Assembly: GCF_947489035.1 (NCBI RefSeq)
Contig: NZ_CANLCI010000032.1
Location: 1 to 47,508 of the forward strand
Direction: 5' to 3'
Origin: an uncultured Ferrimonas sp.
GTDB lineage: Bacteria; Pseudomonadota; Gammaproteobacteria; Enterobacterales; Shewanellaceae
DNA length: 47,508 nt
A program made the position numbers and the translations under genes. This document shows positions 1 to 7,797 of this stretch, in pieces. The number at the start of each line of letters is the position of its first letter. Within the stretch, counting starts at the first letter, position 1. The notes beneath the pieces were generated by a model that was given only the letters and a program-made list of their open reading frames with translations, searched no databases and was not told where the DNA came from.

Positions 1-268
1 CCTGTGGCGAATCGCACCTACCAAGGCGGTGTTCAGAATAGTAGGTCCCGTTAGCCGCTGTTTGGCGTAACGTGACAGCCAAGCCGAGATGATCCCCGCC
101 ATTACCGCAGGATTGTTCGATTACGGCTGCGGCTAATCGCAGCTACAAATACGGTGTTCAGAATAGTAGGTCCCGTTAGCCGCGGTTTGGCGTAACGTGA
201 CAGCCAAGCCGAGATGATCCCCGCCATTACCGCAATTGTTCGATTACGCCTGCGGCGAATCGCAGCCA
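1..268. repeat. Two-unit hairpin repeat patch
   Basis: Two copies of a unit of about 125 bp. Each contains a hairpin core (GTAGGTCCCGTTAGCC, a spacer, then GGCGTAACGTGAC) at about 41-76 and 166-201, followed by a TTCGATTACG-CTGCGG-TAATCGC hairpin. The same family forms the larger array at 10251-10966. No gene is visible here. The patch lies downstream of the leftward LysR gene. It resembles REP/BIME-type intergenic repeats; the family name is unknown to me. Confidence 0.8.
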
Positions 269-289
269 CTAATGCGCCAAACCTTACGG

Positions 290-1153
290 TTACTGCTCTA
301 ACACCAAGGCGTTTAAGTTGGCGGACAACAGCGAACGCAGGTGCGTCATCGCTTGGGGATCGGCGCTGGGGTTGGTGTACAGCGATTCATTGAAGGCGGG
401 CAGGGGCGGCAAGCCGTGCTCGGCGGGATCGAGCACCTGCATGCGCTCGCTGATGCGAAATTCCGCCACTGGGGCGATGGCCAGATCTTCCTCTACCGCC
501 ATGCACAACGCTTGCGGCGAAGGGGTGGACAGCATCACTCGGATTGGCCGCATCGACAGCTGATGATTGGCAAATACCTGCGCCCGAATCGGGCAGTTTT
601 CTGGGTACAGTGCCATCTGCAGTACGTCTTTGGTGAGCACCTGACCGTTAAGCGCCCCCACCCATTTGAACTGCCGTTCAAACAACAGATCGCCGTTTTC
701 TGGGTGCTGCCAGTGGGTTGCAATGATGGCATCAAACTCACCGGCTTCGAGCCGCTTAAACAAGTTGCCCGAGACGTCGGTATCAATGGTGAGCTGGTAG
801 TGGGTGAATTCCCGAATGAACTCGATCAGCCCCGATTGCAGATACCAACGCACGTAATCCGTTGGCACCCCTAAGCGGATCAGCTGGCGTTCGTTACTGA
901 ATTTCACGTCATCAAGGGCTTGCAGGTTTAAGCGCACCAATTGATAGGCGTAGTTCAGCAGCTTGTTGCCGGCCTCGGTTAGGGTTACGCCGCGGTTGTC
1001 GCGATGCAGCAAGGTTTGGCCGGTGCTTTGCTCCAGCTTTTTGATCTGCAAGCTCAACGCCGACTGGGTGCGGCATACGCGATCCGCCGCTTTCGATAGG
1101 TTGCCGGTTTCTGCCACCGCAATGAAGCTTTCCAGTAATTCGATTTTCAGCAT
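290..1153 (-). CDS. LysR-family transcriptional regulator
   Basis: A 287-residue protein of standard LysR length. The N-terminal winged helix-turn-helix (about residues 3-62) contains ESFIAVAETGNLSKAADRV and the typical QSALSLQIKKLE recognition helix. The rest is a LysR substrate-binding domain, residues about 90-285. It is divergent from the TetR-like gene at 1253, with 99 bp between starts, so the two promoters share that gap. The effector and targets cannot be read from the sequence. LysR proteins usually act on a neighbouring divergent gene, so the TetR-glycosylase pair is a possible target (inference). Confidence 0.9.
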   Translation of the reverse strand: MLKIELLESFIAVAETGNLSKAADRVCRTQSALSLQIKKLEQSTGQTLLHRDNRGVTLTEAGNKLLNYAYQLVRLNLQALDDVKFSNERQLIRLGVPTDYVRWYLQSGLIEFIREFTHYQLTIDTDVSGNLFKRLEAGEFDAIIATHWQHPENGDLLFERQFKWVGALNGQVLTKDVLQMALYPENCPIRAQVFANHQLSMRPIRVMLSTPSPQALCMAVEEDLAIAPVAEFRISERMQVLDPAEHGLPPLPAFNESLYTNPSADPQAMTHLRSLLSANLNALVLEQ

Positions 1154-1252
1154 TGGCTATTGGTTTTCGTCATCATGCTGCAAGTTTTACTCACTTTCCG
1201 CTTTTGCCCAAGCTTGCTACCGTGCAAACGTGAGTAGTATCGAGGATTGGAA

Positions 1253-1900
1253 ATGAGTACAAAGCAGCAACGTCACAACTTTTTGGTGGAAGTGGCCCAG
1301 CGCAGTTTGCGTGGCCGTAAGTCGTTTGATCTGTGTCGTTCCCACCTAGTGGCCAGCAGCTTGATCTCAAAAGGCACGATTTACAATCACTTCACCAGCG
1401 AAGCGGATCTGATTGTGTCGGTCGCCAGCGCGGATCTGCAGGAATTTTGGCAGCACGCCTGCACGCTAGAGCAGCGCTATGCCGATCCCATCGAACGCTT
1501 TTTGGCGCACCACTGCATGCGCTTACATCAAGTGTTGGAACTGCAACGGTTTGTGATCTGCCGAGTGATGCCCAATCCCGATCTGTTAGCGCAAGCTCGG
1601 CCAGAGCTGCAACAGCAGTTTATCGAGATCAGCGAGCGCTATAACCAGTGGAACATCGAACAGATTAAGCTGCAGGGCGAAGTGGCGGGGTACGATCGCT
1701 ACGCCTTAGCCAATAACTTTATTCGCGGCACCTTAATTAACGTGTCTGACACGCCACCGGCAACCTCGGTGTTGGCCACTTACCAGCAGTTTTGTTACGC
1801 CCTGCTGCAACTGTTGGGGCATTCCGAGCTGCGGCTGCCAAGCCAAGCCCAGATCAGCCAGTGGCTGCAGCAAGATCTTCCGCAGGCGATCCCCGCTTAA
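1253..1900 (+). CDS. TetR/AcrR-like transcriptional regulator
   Basis: A 215-residue protein. The segment ISKGTIYNHFTSEADLI (about residues 38-55) is the recognition helix and following helix of TetR family regulators. The C-terminal helical domain is typical in length. The ATG at 1253 is chosen because GAGG sits 7 bases upstream; an in-frame TTG at 1247 lies too close to it. The residues just before the recognition helix (SFDLCRSHLVASS) differ from the common TetR pattern, so the DNA-binding domain is somewhat divergent. The glycosylase gene follows after 66 bp on the same strand, suggesting a shared transcript. The ligand is unknown. Confidence 0.8.
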   Translation: MSTKQQRHNFLVEVAQRSLRGRKSFDLCRSHLVASSLISKGTIYNHFTSEADLIVSVASADLQEFWQHACTLEQRYADPIERFLAHHCMRLHQVLELQRFVICRVMPNPDLLAQARPELQQQFIEISERYNQWNIEQIKLQGEVAGYDRYALANNFIRGTLINVSDTPPATSVLATYQQFCYALLQLLGHSELRLPSQAQISQWLQQDLPQAIPA

Positions 1901-1966
1901 CCGTTTCTTCTTCGGCTGAGTTTGGGCATGATTAGCCCTCTATTCTTTAGCCAAGACCAAGTTGAA

Positions 1967-2641
1967 ATGGAATCTTTTGCCGCCATTTGGCAGCGCGCCG
2001 CCGAGCGTAAAGGGGGCGATGCCGCCCTACAAGCGTTGTTACCGCAAGCCAACCCTAACCTAGCCGAGATGACCGACGCGCAGATGCTGTCGGCCATGAG
2101 CAGCCAGATCTTTAAATCCGGCTTTGTGTGGCGGGTAGTGGATAACAAGTGGCCCGCGTTTGAACAGGCGTTTTGGGGTTTCGAACCCACTAAGCTGTTG
2201 ATGATGTCGCCGGAGCAGATAGAGCAACGGGGCAGCGATACCGCCTTGATCCGCCACGGCAAGAAGATCCAATCGATTTTTGATAACGCCCAGATGATTT
2301 TGAACATTGGCTACGATCACGGCAGCTTTGTGCAGTGGCTGGCGCAGTATGACAGCCGCAACATCATTGGCCTGTGGCAAGAGTTAAAGAAGCAGGGCAA
2401 TCGCTTGGGCGGCAACACCGGCCCCTACTTTTTACGCAGCATCGGCAAAGACACCTTCCTGTTAACCAACGACATTGTTGGTTACCTGAAAGCCCACGAT
2501 CTCTTAGACGCCGCGCCTACCTCGAAAAAGGGGATGCAGCAGGCGCAGGATATTTTCAACCAATGGCAAGACGAAAGCGGCCTGCCGTTGGCGCAGATCT
2601 CGAAGGTGGTGTCGTGCTCGGTGGGGGATAATCGGGTTTAG
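1967..2641 (+). CDS. DNA-3-methyladenine glycosylase I family protein
   Basis: A protein of about 224 residues of the Tag-like (COG2818) family, helix-hairpin-helix base-excision glycosylases that remove 3-methyladenine. Family-like segments are AAIWQRAAERKGG near the start, then MSSQIFKSGFVWRVVDNKWP and GGNTGPYFLRSIGKDTF, ending with the helical C-terminus. Translation could start at TTG 1922 or ATG 1928, but homologues as I remember them begin with the ME-F-IWQRA helix, favouring ATG 1967. This is a variant branch rather than classic E. coli Tag, so the substrate is inferred. It follows the TetR-like gene closely. Confidence 0.75.
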   Translation: MESFAAIWQRAAERKGGDAALQALLPQANPNLAEMTDAQMLSAMSSQIFKSGFVWRVVDNKWPAFEQAFWGFEPTKLLMMSPEQIEQRGSDTALIRHGKKIQSIFDNAQMILNIGYDHGSFVQWLAQYDSRNIIGLWQELKKQGNRLGGNTGPYFLRSIGKDTFLLTNDIVGYLKAHDLLDAAPTSKKGMQQAQDIFNQWQDESGLPLAQISKVVSCSVGDNRV

Positions 2642-2648
2642 CCCGATC

Positions 2649-2662
2649 ATCTGACGTCAGAT
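2649..2662. other. 14-bp perfect palindrome
   Basis: ATCTGACGTCAGAT is perfectly self-complementary and lies 8 bases after the glycosylase stop codon. There is no T-run, so it is not an obvious terminator. The remaining gap to 2841 holds only small GC-rich hairpins. It could be a protein-binding site or chance. Confidence 0.4.
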
Positions 2663-2841
2663 AAACCTCGAAAACTCGCCTCGTCGATTAGGGTTAAACC
2701 CGACAGCCGGTTAGCCTTAGCTGAGGCCGATGGGCTTGGTTTTTGTTCGAGAGCAGGTTGCCATCAATGACGACCTACGAGGCACGGCATGGGATGCCGC
2801 TTTAGGCGGTCGCCGCCAATGGCGCCGACTCGACCGCGGGC

Positions 2842-3387
2842 TTACTGGCGGATGCGGCGCAACACCTGCTCGAAGTAATCCACCCCTTTTTGCTCAGTCA
2901 CGCGGATATTGTTCTCTGGGATCTGCTCGGGGTTGGGGTAAACCCGCAACACCTTTTCCATGCTTTGTTCGCGGATCAGGTGCAGGGTGGGGTAGGGCGA
3001 ACGGTTGGTGTAATGCCCCGGTGAATCCATCGGTTCATCTTCGAAGAAATAATCGGGATGGAAGTTTGCCAGCTGAAAGGTGCCATCGTAGCCAATGTCG
3101 AGCAGTAACTCGTTGGCGTAATCGACCAGCTCTAAAAAGCGCTCAAATTGGGCAAACCCATGGGTGAAAATCAGCAAGGTGGTTTCAGTTTGAGGCTGCT
3201 GCTCAAGCTGTTGCAGTTCGTGCGCCAAGGCCGCTAGGGCGGGCTCGAGTTTGCTGGCGTCGCATTCCACGTAGGCGATGGTGTTGTTCACAAACTCTTT
3301 TTTGGCAAATGGGCAAAAGTTGAGTTGGATAACAATTTCATCCAGCCATTGCTTGGTTTGTGCGGTTGGCGAGTAGTCGCGGCTCAT
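2842..3387 (-). CDS. DUF1415 family protein
   Basis: A 181-residue protein from the ATG at 3387 (MSRDYSPTAQTKQWLDEIV). The upstream in-frame extension to 3501 has no convincing ribosome site and does not look conserved. Family hallmarks include the N-terminal LNFCPFAKKE cysteine motif, the LIFTHGF segment and the FHPDYFFEDEP and YPTLHLIRE segments, as I recall for DUF1415. The biochemical role of the family is unknown to me. It is cytosolic, with no signal or membrane segment. It is transcribed leftward downstream of the DUF3069, RidA and PH-domain genes. Confidence 0.85.
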   Translation of the reverse strand: MSRDYSPTAQTKQWLDEIVIQLNFCPFAKKEFVNNTIAYVECDASKLEPALAALAHELQQLEQQPQTETTLLIFTHGFAQFERFLELVDYANELLLDIGYDGTFQLANFHPDYFFEDEPMDSPGHYTNRSPYPTLHLIREQSMEKVLRVYPNPEQIPENNIRVTEQKGVDYFEQVLRRIRQ

Positions 3388-3505
3388 CTTTTTCCCTGTA
3401 CGGCTTATCCAGTGTTGGCGCACAGCATAACGGGAATTGCTGGCAACGGATAATCCGGCGGCGAAAACGGGCGCATCCCTGTGCCCATTGCCGTCATCCA
3501 AGGCG

Positions 3506-3931
3506 TTAGGCGAAGGCTTCTTGCAGTTCGCGCGCCAGTGATGGGTTACGGCGAGCTTGTTTCATCTGTTTGCACAGATCTTTAATGGCGTTCGCGGTCA
3601 GATCGCTCATCAGCTCGGTTTTGTATTGCTGCACTTGCTCGTCGGTCATGTCGTCGGGCAGTTTGGCTTTGTTGAATTCAGCCACGCAGGTGATGCCCAC
3701 CATGCACTGACAAAATGCCGCCAAGGCGTGAAACTGCTCGAAATCGGCGAGGATCTTTTGCGCGCTGGCGGGCAGTTCTTGCCACGCATGGCTGATCTCG
3801 TCGGCGCTGCTTTGGTACATCGCCATTAACGCTTCAATGGTTGGCTGGCCGAGCTCTTCAAAGGCGATCAGCTGCTGCAGCGCAGGGGTAAGATCATTGA
3901 TGTCGATAGGGGCATCGTTGCTTTGGGTCAT
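3506..3931 (-). CDS. DUF3069-like conserved hypothetical protein
   Basis: A 141-residue, mostly helical, acidic cytosolic protein. The pattern of an N-terminal DLTPALQQLIAFEELGQP helix, a central WQELPASAQKILADFEQFHAL and a C-terminal KQMKQARRNPSLA tail matches what I recall for DUF3069 proteins of Shewanella-type bacteria. Function is unknown. It lies 2 bp downstream of the RidA-like gene on the same strand, so the two are almost certainly co-transcribed. Confidence 0.7.
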   Translation of the reverse strand: MTQSNDAPIDINDLTPALQQLIAFEELGQPTIEALMAMYQSSADEISHAWQELPASAQKILADFEQFHALAAFCQCMVGITCVAEFNKAKLPDDMTDEQVQQYKTELMSDLTANAIKDLCKQMKQARRNPSLARELQEAFA

Positions 3932-3933
3932 GA

Positions 3934-4278
3934 TTAAACCGCCGCCACTACCGAGATCTCAACCAACAGCACATCGCGCGCCATCTTGGCTTCAACGCAA
4001 GCGCGGGCAGGGGCGTGGCCTGCTGGTACCCAAGCGTCCCATACGGCGTTCATGCCAGCAAAATCGTCCATGGTTTTTACGTAGATGGTGGCGCTTAAAA
4101 TTTTCTCGCGGCTAGAGCCAACGCTTAACAGCAGTTCGTCTACTTTTTCCAGCATGGTGGTGGTTTGGCCGGTGATGTCTTGGCTGGCGTCTTTGGCCAC
4201 TTGGCCACACAGGTACACGGTACCGTTGTGGATCACGGCGCGGCTCATGCGTTGTTTGGTTTCTCTGCGTTCAATCAT
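3934..4278 (-). CDS. RidA/YjgF family protein, YoaB-like
   Basis: About 114 residues. RidA-family proteins are trimeric enamine/imine deaminases that clear reactive 2-aminoacrylate-type intermediates. The sequence resembles E. coli Yoa[14 protein letters not shown] near the start, [25 protein letters not shown] in the middle (two adjacent conserved blocks), and [13 protein letters not shown] with the family arginine, ending in VEISVVAAV. The ATG at 4278 gives the expected length; ATG 4290 is an alternative adding four residues. It is first in a leftward pair with the DUF3069 gene. Its exact substrate is unknown. Confidence 0.85.
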   Translation of the reverse strand: MIERRETKQRMSRAVIHNGTVYLCGQVAKDASQDITGQTTTMLEKVDELLLSVGSSREKILSATIYVKTMDDFAGMNAVWDAWVPAGHAPARACVEAKMARDVLLVEISVVAAV

Positions 4279-4383
4279 CTTGGTTCTCATTTAATGCGTG
4301 GGGGCTACCCATAAAAAACGGCGACATTATAGCGTGCCGCCGATCCAACTGATGTGATTTAAATGCAATCAAGATTAATTGAG

Positions 4384-4764
4384 TTAACCAAACAGCACGC
4401 GCGTTGCCAACGCTTTTTGGATGGCAACCACATCGCTGCCTTTCTTTAATTCCTGCTTAAACGGTTCGCTTTGGCCAGAGATCCAGATCCGCAGTTCTGA
4501 ATCCATATCAAAGTGGCCCGCGCTTTCCACCGAAAACTGGGTGATCGCCTTATACGGCATCGAGTGGTAGCTCACCTTGCTGCCGGTCAGCCCTTGCTTA
4601 TCAATTAGGATCAGCCGTTTGTTGGTAAATACAAACATGTCCCGCACCAGCTTGTAGGCCATATCAACCTGTTCGCTGTCGGCCAATATTGGCGCTAACT
4701 CTTCTTGTACGTCATTCACGTCCAGTTCACTGGCGTTGCCCATCAATCCATCTAACAGTCCCAT
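4384..4764 (-). CDS. Bacterial PH-domain protein (YvbH/bPH_1-like)
   Basis: A 126-residue protein almost wholly made of a bacterial pleckstrin-homology fold. Beta-strand segments such as FVFTNKRLILIDKQG and VSYHSMPYKAITQFSVE are typical of the family, followed by a C-terminal helix (VVAIQKALATRVL). There is no signal or membrane segment. The N-terminal stretch MGLLDGLMGNASE is characteristic. Members are common in gammaproteobacteria but their role is not established. The gene is monocistronic here, preceded by GGAGAGGCC. Confidence 0.8.
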   Translation of the reverse strand: MGLLDGLMGNASELDVNDVQEELAPILADSEQVDMAYKLVRDMFVFTNKRLILIDKQGLTGSKVSYHSMPYKAITQFSVESAGHFDMDSELRIWISGQSEPFKQELKKGSDVVAIQKALATRVLFG

Positions 4765-5032
4765 ATGGCCTCTCCTGCGTATTGTGTGTCACTAACCTAG
4801 CGCAATTTTTAGGCTGATGAACAGCGACTTTTCTTGGGTTAACGCTGATGCGAATCGACGGAATACATGGCATGTAGCATCCAAAATTTGGAGGCTAGTA
4901 TGATTAGAGGATGGCAGTTAACTTTATTAATAACTTAGGTTTTATGTCCTATTGGTGTTTCTCTGTCTTTGATGGTCAGTTAGTTTATCAATGAGCTTGA
5001 GTAACGGCTCAGGCCATCATTACAAGGAAGAT

Positions 5033-5329
5033 ATGATGAAAAAATGGATTTTGATGGCGGCCTCTGTGGTCGCACTAAGCGCTACGACAGCTAACGCAGA
5101 AGAGTTTTCGGTGCCAAGCTTGCGCTGTGGAACCGATCTTTTGAAACTAGGCGATAGCACCAGCAAGATGCTGAAGACTTGCGGCCAACCTGTGTTATCC
5201 GAAGCACTGGAAAGTGCTGAAGGCGGAGTCGTTGCCACCAACTACCACTACCAATTTAGCAAGTCTTCACCCGCCACAGTGATTCAAATCAAAAAGGGTA
5301 AAGTGGTGGAGATCATTCGCGATCGTTAA
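5033..5329 (+). CDS. DUF2845 family periplasmic protein
   Basis: About 98 residues starting at the tandem ATGATG (5033/5036), chosen because AAGGAAG lies immediately upstream at 5024-5030. Residues 1-22 are a Sec signal peptide ending ANA-EE. The mature part has LRCGTDLLKLGDS and KTCGQPVLSE, two cysteines that could form a disulfide, and the family-like glycine/strand pattern ending in GKVVEIIRDR. DUF2845 proteins are secreted and of unknown function. An inverted repeat with a T-run follows at 5416. Confidence 0.75.
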   Translation: MMKKWILMAASVVALSATTANAEEFSVPSLRCGTDLLKLGDSTSKMLKTCGQPVLSEALESAEGGVVATNYHYQFSKSSPATVIQIKKGKVVEIIRDR

Positions 5330-5415
5330 GGTGCCTCAGGAAGGGGGGTAGCTCTAAAGCAATCCGATTCTCTTGGGCTAATAAGACTTGCGGTGTTGCC
5401 TGACAGTCAGTAAAA

Positions 5416-5444
5416 CAGCGGCGGTACTCACTTCCGCTTTTTTA
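5416..5444 (+). terminator. Probable rho-independent terminator after the DUF2845 gene
   Basis: AGCGG, a 12-base loop, then CCGCT followed by a run of T. The stem is short. It lies about 90 bp after the preceding stop codon. Confidence 0.5.
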
Positions 5445-5460
5445 TCTGGTGATAAGGACA

Positions 5461-5658
5461 GTGCATGCCCCCTTCGTCGCGATACTTTACTATGAGTTGA
5501 GCGTTGGTGCGAGTGGCAAAAAGTTGGCTCACCGTCACCTGTGGCACACCAAAATTCTCATTGGCGCGTGGCACGCTTTTGGACGACGTGAGTTGGCGGA
5601 GGCCTTAAAGGCAGATAACAGAGCGCAAGAAACTAACCCATATTCTGTTAATTGGTAA
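5461..5658 (+). CDS. Small hypothetical ORF, unrecognised
   Basis: 65 codons from a GTG preceded by AAGGA (5454-5458). I do not recognise the product. It is basic and tryptophan/histidine-rich (HRHLWHTKILIGAWHAFGRR), ending AEALKADNR and a short tail. It could be a fragment of a larger gene or a genuine small gene. It sits at the left edge of the variable patch, and coding status is uncertain. Confidence 0.3.
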   Translation: MHAPFVAILYYELSVGASGKKLAHRHLWHTKILIGAWHAFGRRELAEALKADNRAQETNPYSVNW

Positions 5659-5665
5659 ATTGTCA

Positions 5666-5794
5666 ATGACTCGTTTAATTATCACTCATCGGATTGAAAC
5701 GACAAAACTGGTGGACAGAGTGTTAACTATGGAATTGAAACAGACCTCAGGCACATTTATAGAAATGAAAAAACGGAAGGTAACTGAAAATTAA
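5666..5794 (+). CDS. 42-codon ORF of unknown function
   Basis: ATG to TAA, starting with MTRLIITHRIETTKLVDRV and ending in a lysine-rich tail KKRKVTEN. There is no clear ribosome site and no family that I recognise. It follows the previous small ORF by 7 bp. It could be a remnant or chance in AT-rich DNA. Confidence 0.2.
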   Translation: MTRLIITHRIETTKLVDRVLTMELKQTSGTFIEMKKRKVTEN

Positions 5795-5917
5795 ATTCAG
5801 CTTTTTAGTAGAGGTGTCACGCATTTAGTTGATGGCTATACTAAGAAGGGCGCGATTGTTTTGATTGCGTTCTAAGAGAGTGCCTCGATAAATATCTTGG
5901 CGAATCAAAAATGTCAT

Positions 5918-6040
5918 ATGAAAGAATTAAGCTTGAATGAAATCGAACAGGTAAGTGGTGGCTTCTTATTGCTGATGTTCCTATTTATTCCCGAAGATAC
6001 CGGCGGTATGGAATGGCCAGTTACAGGAGCTAAGCCCTAA
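5918..6040 (+). CDS. Double-glycine leader peptide (bacteriocin/microcin-like precursor)
   Basis: A 40-residue peptide whose first 15 residues, MKELSLNEIEQVSGG, are a textbook double-glycine leader (L-S-x-x-E-I-x-x-V-S-G-G), the signal cleaved by C39-peptidase ABC exporters. The 25-residue remainder starts with a strongly hydrophobic FLLLMFLF stretch, then acidic and Gly/Trp/Pro-containing residues. Size and leader fit class II bacteriocins, microcins or signalling peptides. No exporter gene is in the window, so export would need a transporter elsewhere. The ribosome site is weak. A CPBP protease gene follows after a hairpin. It could be a bacteriocin with its immunity protein (inference). 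Confidence 0.6.
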   Translation: MKELSLNEIEQVSGGFLLLMFLFIPEDTGGMEWPVTGAKP

Positions 6041-6049
6041 ATAAAATTG

Positions 6050-6077
6050 GGGCGCAGTAGCTAAAAATTCTGCGCCC
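6050..6077 (+). terminator. Hairpin between peptide gene and CPBP gene
   Basis: GGGCGCAG, a 12-base AT-rich loop, and CTGCGCCC form an 8-bp stem just after the peptide stop codon. No strong T-run follows, so it may attenuate rather than stop transcription, giving more peptide than CPBP mRNA. Confidence 0.5.
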
Positions 6078-6104
6078 TATATTCTTGAATGGTTTTTGAT
6101 ATTT

Positions 6105-6692
6105 ATGAACATTGAAAATATGAAGTTTAGCTCAATCATTTTTTTATCATTCTTTTTGCTTCCGTCCTTTTACTATATGTCCGCTGATCACATAGAATCG
6201 TTTCAAGTGAATGGCATACATGTCGCTGTGGGGTTGTTCTTACTTGTTCTGGCTTTATTTGAAGAGGTAGTTTTTAGATTTTTACTACCAAAAATTTTTG
6301 GTGAGAGTTTGAAATTGGTTTTGTTGTCATCAATACTGTTTGCAACTTGCCATTTGTTTAACGACGGATCTTCCATTACCTCATTTATTGTGACTTTCGT
6401 TGCTTCATTAATTTTATTTTGGATAAGGTTCAATATCGGCTTTTCATTTTCAGTTATCGCACATTTCTTTTGGAACTTTCAGATAGCCGTTTTGTTTGGA
6501 CAGAAAGTGAGCGGTTTTGATTTATTAGGCAAGGTTGGTGTCGAGCCTATTCTGAAAACCGACAAGGTGCATCAATCCGCTTACGGTATTGAGGGAGAGT
6601 TTTCAACCTTAATTATATCTGTTGTGCTATTTGTTTTATTGTCTTTAAGGGTGGCTTATGTCCAAAAATTTAGAGTGCAGCAACACGCATGA
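6105..6692 (+). CDS. CPBP-family intramembrane metalloprotease (CAAX/Abi)
   Basis: 195 residues from ATG 6105 (a TTG at 6096 is less likely). Very hydrophobic, with about five or six membrane spans. It carries the three CPBP motifs: EEVVFR (E53, E54, R58), a histidine in FATCHLFN (H83) and HxxxN in IAHFFWNF (H120, N124). These coordinate the metal in Rce1-type glutamate intramembrane proteases. Family members process peptides or give self-immunity to bacteriocins. The gene lies 65 bp after the double-glycine peptide, and the region is clearly AT-richer than its surroundings, suggesting horizontal transfer. Which role applies is not decided by the sequence. Confidence 0.75.
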   Translation: MNIENMKFSSIIFLSFFLLPSFYYMSADHIESFQVNGIHVAVGLFLLVLALFEEVVFRFLLPKIFGESLKLVLLSSILFATCHLFNDGSSITSFIVTFVASLILFWIRFNIGFSFSVIAHFFWNFQIAVLFGQKVSGFDLLGKVGVEPILKTDKVHQSAYGIEGEFSTLIISVVLFVLLSLRVAYVQKFRVQQHA

Positions 6693-6736
6693 GCCATCCA
6701 TTGGTCCAGGGCGGAATTGAGCTTTGTTAAATCCCA

Positions 6737-6955
6737 TTAACCAAAGAAAATCTCGCTTCTGAATTCATCATTCCACGAAGTTTTTCGCATCTTAGTAGGC
6801 TTGCTCGCTTTCAACGGGTGTTGCTGCAGAAGGTTGAGCACAATGCGGCGAAACAAAGCCATCTTCTTTGCATTTTCACGGTCGCCAATGCGAAACACAT
6901 CTTGCCTAAATGTAACATCGAGTACTCGTTGCTAGTGGTTTTCGGTGGCTGATCC
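6737..6955 (-). pseudogene. Decayed transposase C-terminus, ISAs1-like
   Basis: Reading leftward, an open frame encodes VLDVTFRQD, then ENAKKMALFRRIVLNLL and a tail with KMRKTSWNDEF, ending at a TAA at 6737-6739. The block LDVTF-(E/Q)D followed by N-x-x-LLRR-x-x-LNLL is typical of the C-terminus of ISAs1-family DDE transposases. Upstream the frame breaks (a TAG), and the expected ENxLHW segment is visible only across a shifted frame. No intact terminal repeats were identified. It is a remnant of an old insertion in the variable patch. Confidence 0.6.
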
Positions 6956-7121
6956 GCGCTAACAGTTCTGATACTCCTATACATACAGTACAGTCGCTAA
7001 GCTCCAAAGCAGCCATTCATCACCAGTCAAGAAACGTCTCCTTTGGGCACTTAGCTGTCGTTAATTCATCTCTGTTTTACTCGAAAAATTCTCGTAGTAC
7101 AGTTATTCACAGAGTTCCAAG

Positions 7122-7385
7122 TTAAGCGAAGCCAAGCTCAGAAGCACTAGCCTGTCGCCATTGGTGGAGGCGGGTAATTAACAGCAGCCCTTCGCATTTC
7201 AAACCCTTCAACGCATAGCGAAAGCTGCCATCGTAGCGGCAGGCTTTAAGCTCACCTGTATTGGTATCGAAAACCGTCTGGTAAAGCGGTGATATAGGTA
7301 AGCGAGTGCCGAAAGATGGTGAATCACCTGAAGCTGAATTGTCAGCTGTATGACACTCGCCACGAATTACCTTTAGGTATTGGCA
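7122..7385 (-). pseudogene. Unrecognised open-frame fragment
   Basis: A leftward frame of 87 codons is open between a TAG (7386-7388) and the stop at 7122-7124, without a start codon. It contains PLYQTVFDTNTGELKACRYD and then GSFRYALKGLKCEGLLLITR. I do not recognise the family. Compositional coherence suggests the 3' part of a decayed gene rather than noise. The stretch 6960-7120 shows nothing I can identify. Confidence 0.3.
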
Positions 7386-7606
7386 CTACTGGCCGTTGTC
7401 AGCAGATCTGCGGCGAACAAATTGCCGTTTATCTGACCATTTTTAGCCTGACCAATGCAAAGGCTAATGTATAAAAATGGCGCTTTGGGCTGAAGGTTAG
7501 CTTTAGATTAGAGAAAGTGATGGTTTGTGCGGAGGTCGGCACATAGTTGGCACAAAATCTTGGTGATTTTGTAAGAGATTGATTTTTAATTTTAAAAGTG
7601 AAGATC

Positions 7607-7682
7607 TGGCCTCCCCATAGGGACTCGAACCCCAATCGGCCGCTTAGGAGGCGGCTGCTCTATCCTGTTGAGCTATAGGGAG
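7607..7682 (-). tRNA. tRNA-Arg (anticodon CCU)
   Basis: A 76-nt cloverleaf read leftward: acceptor CTCCCTA pairing with TGGGGAG, D arm GCTC/GAGC, anticodon stem GCCGC/GCGGC with loop CTCCTAA (anticodon CCT), T arm around TTCGAGT, discriminator G and an encoded CCA. It decodes the rare AGG arginine codon, as E. coli argW does. It borders the AT-rich patch with the peptide/CPBP genes and transposase remnant, consistent with a tRNA-linked integration hotspot. I found no second copy of its 3' end in the window that would mark an att site. Confidence 0.93.
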
Positions 7683-7696
7683 GCGGAAGCAGAGCC

Positions 7697-7724
7697 ATTC
7701 TAGCGGGGTTGTGGCTGATTGCAA
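7697..7724 (-). promoter_or_regulatory. Sigma70-type promoter of tRNA-Arg
   Basis: On the minus strand TTGCAA, a 16-base spacer and TAGAAT lie 14 bases before the tRNA 5' end. Spacing and position fit a housekeeping promoter. Confidence 0.6.
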
Positions 7725-7797
7725 AAGGGCAGTGATGTGATTGCCGCTAAATTAATCAGCCACTTGGCTGCAGGCGTAAACTAAAGCAAAAACGAGC

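Noticed and set aside
4900..4938. 12-codon ORF with GGAG upstream of the DUF2845 gene
   Set aside because: It could be a leader peptide, but no attenuator hairpins or codon bias are visible.
7607..7682. Prophage or island att site at tRNA-Arg
   Set aside because: No second copy of the tRNA 3' end and no integrase gene were found in the window; only context suggests a hotspot.
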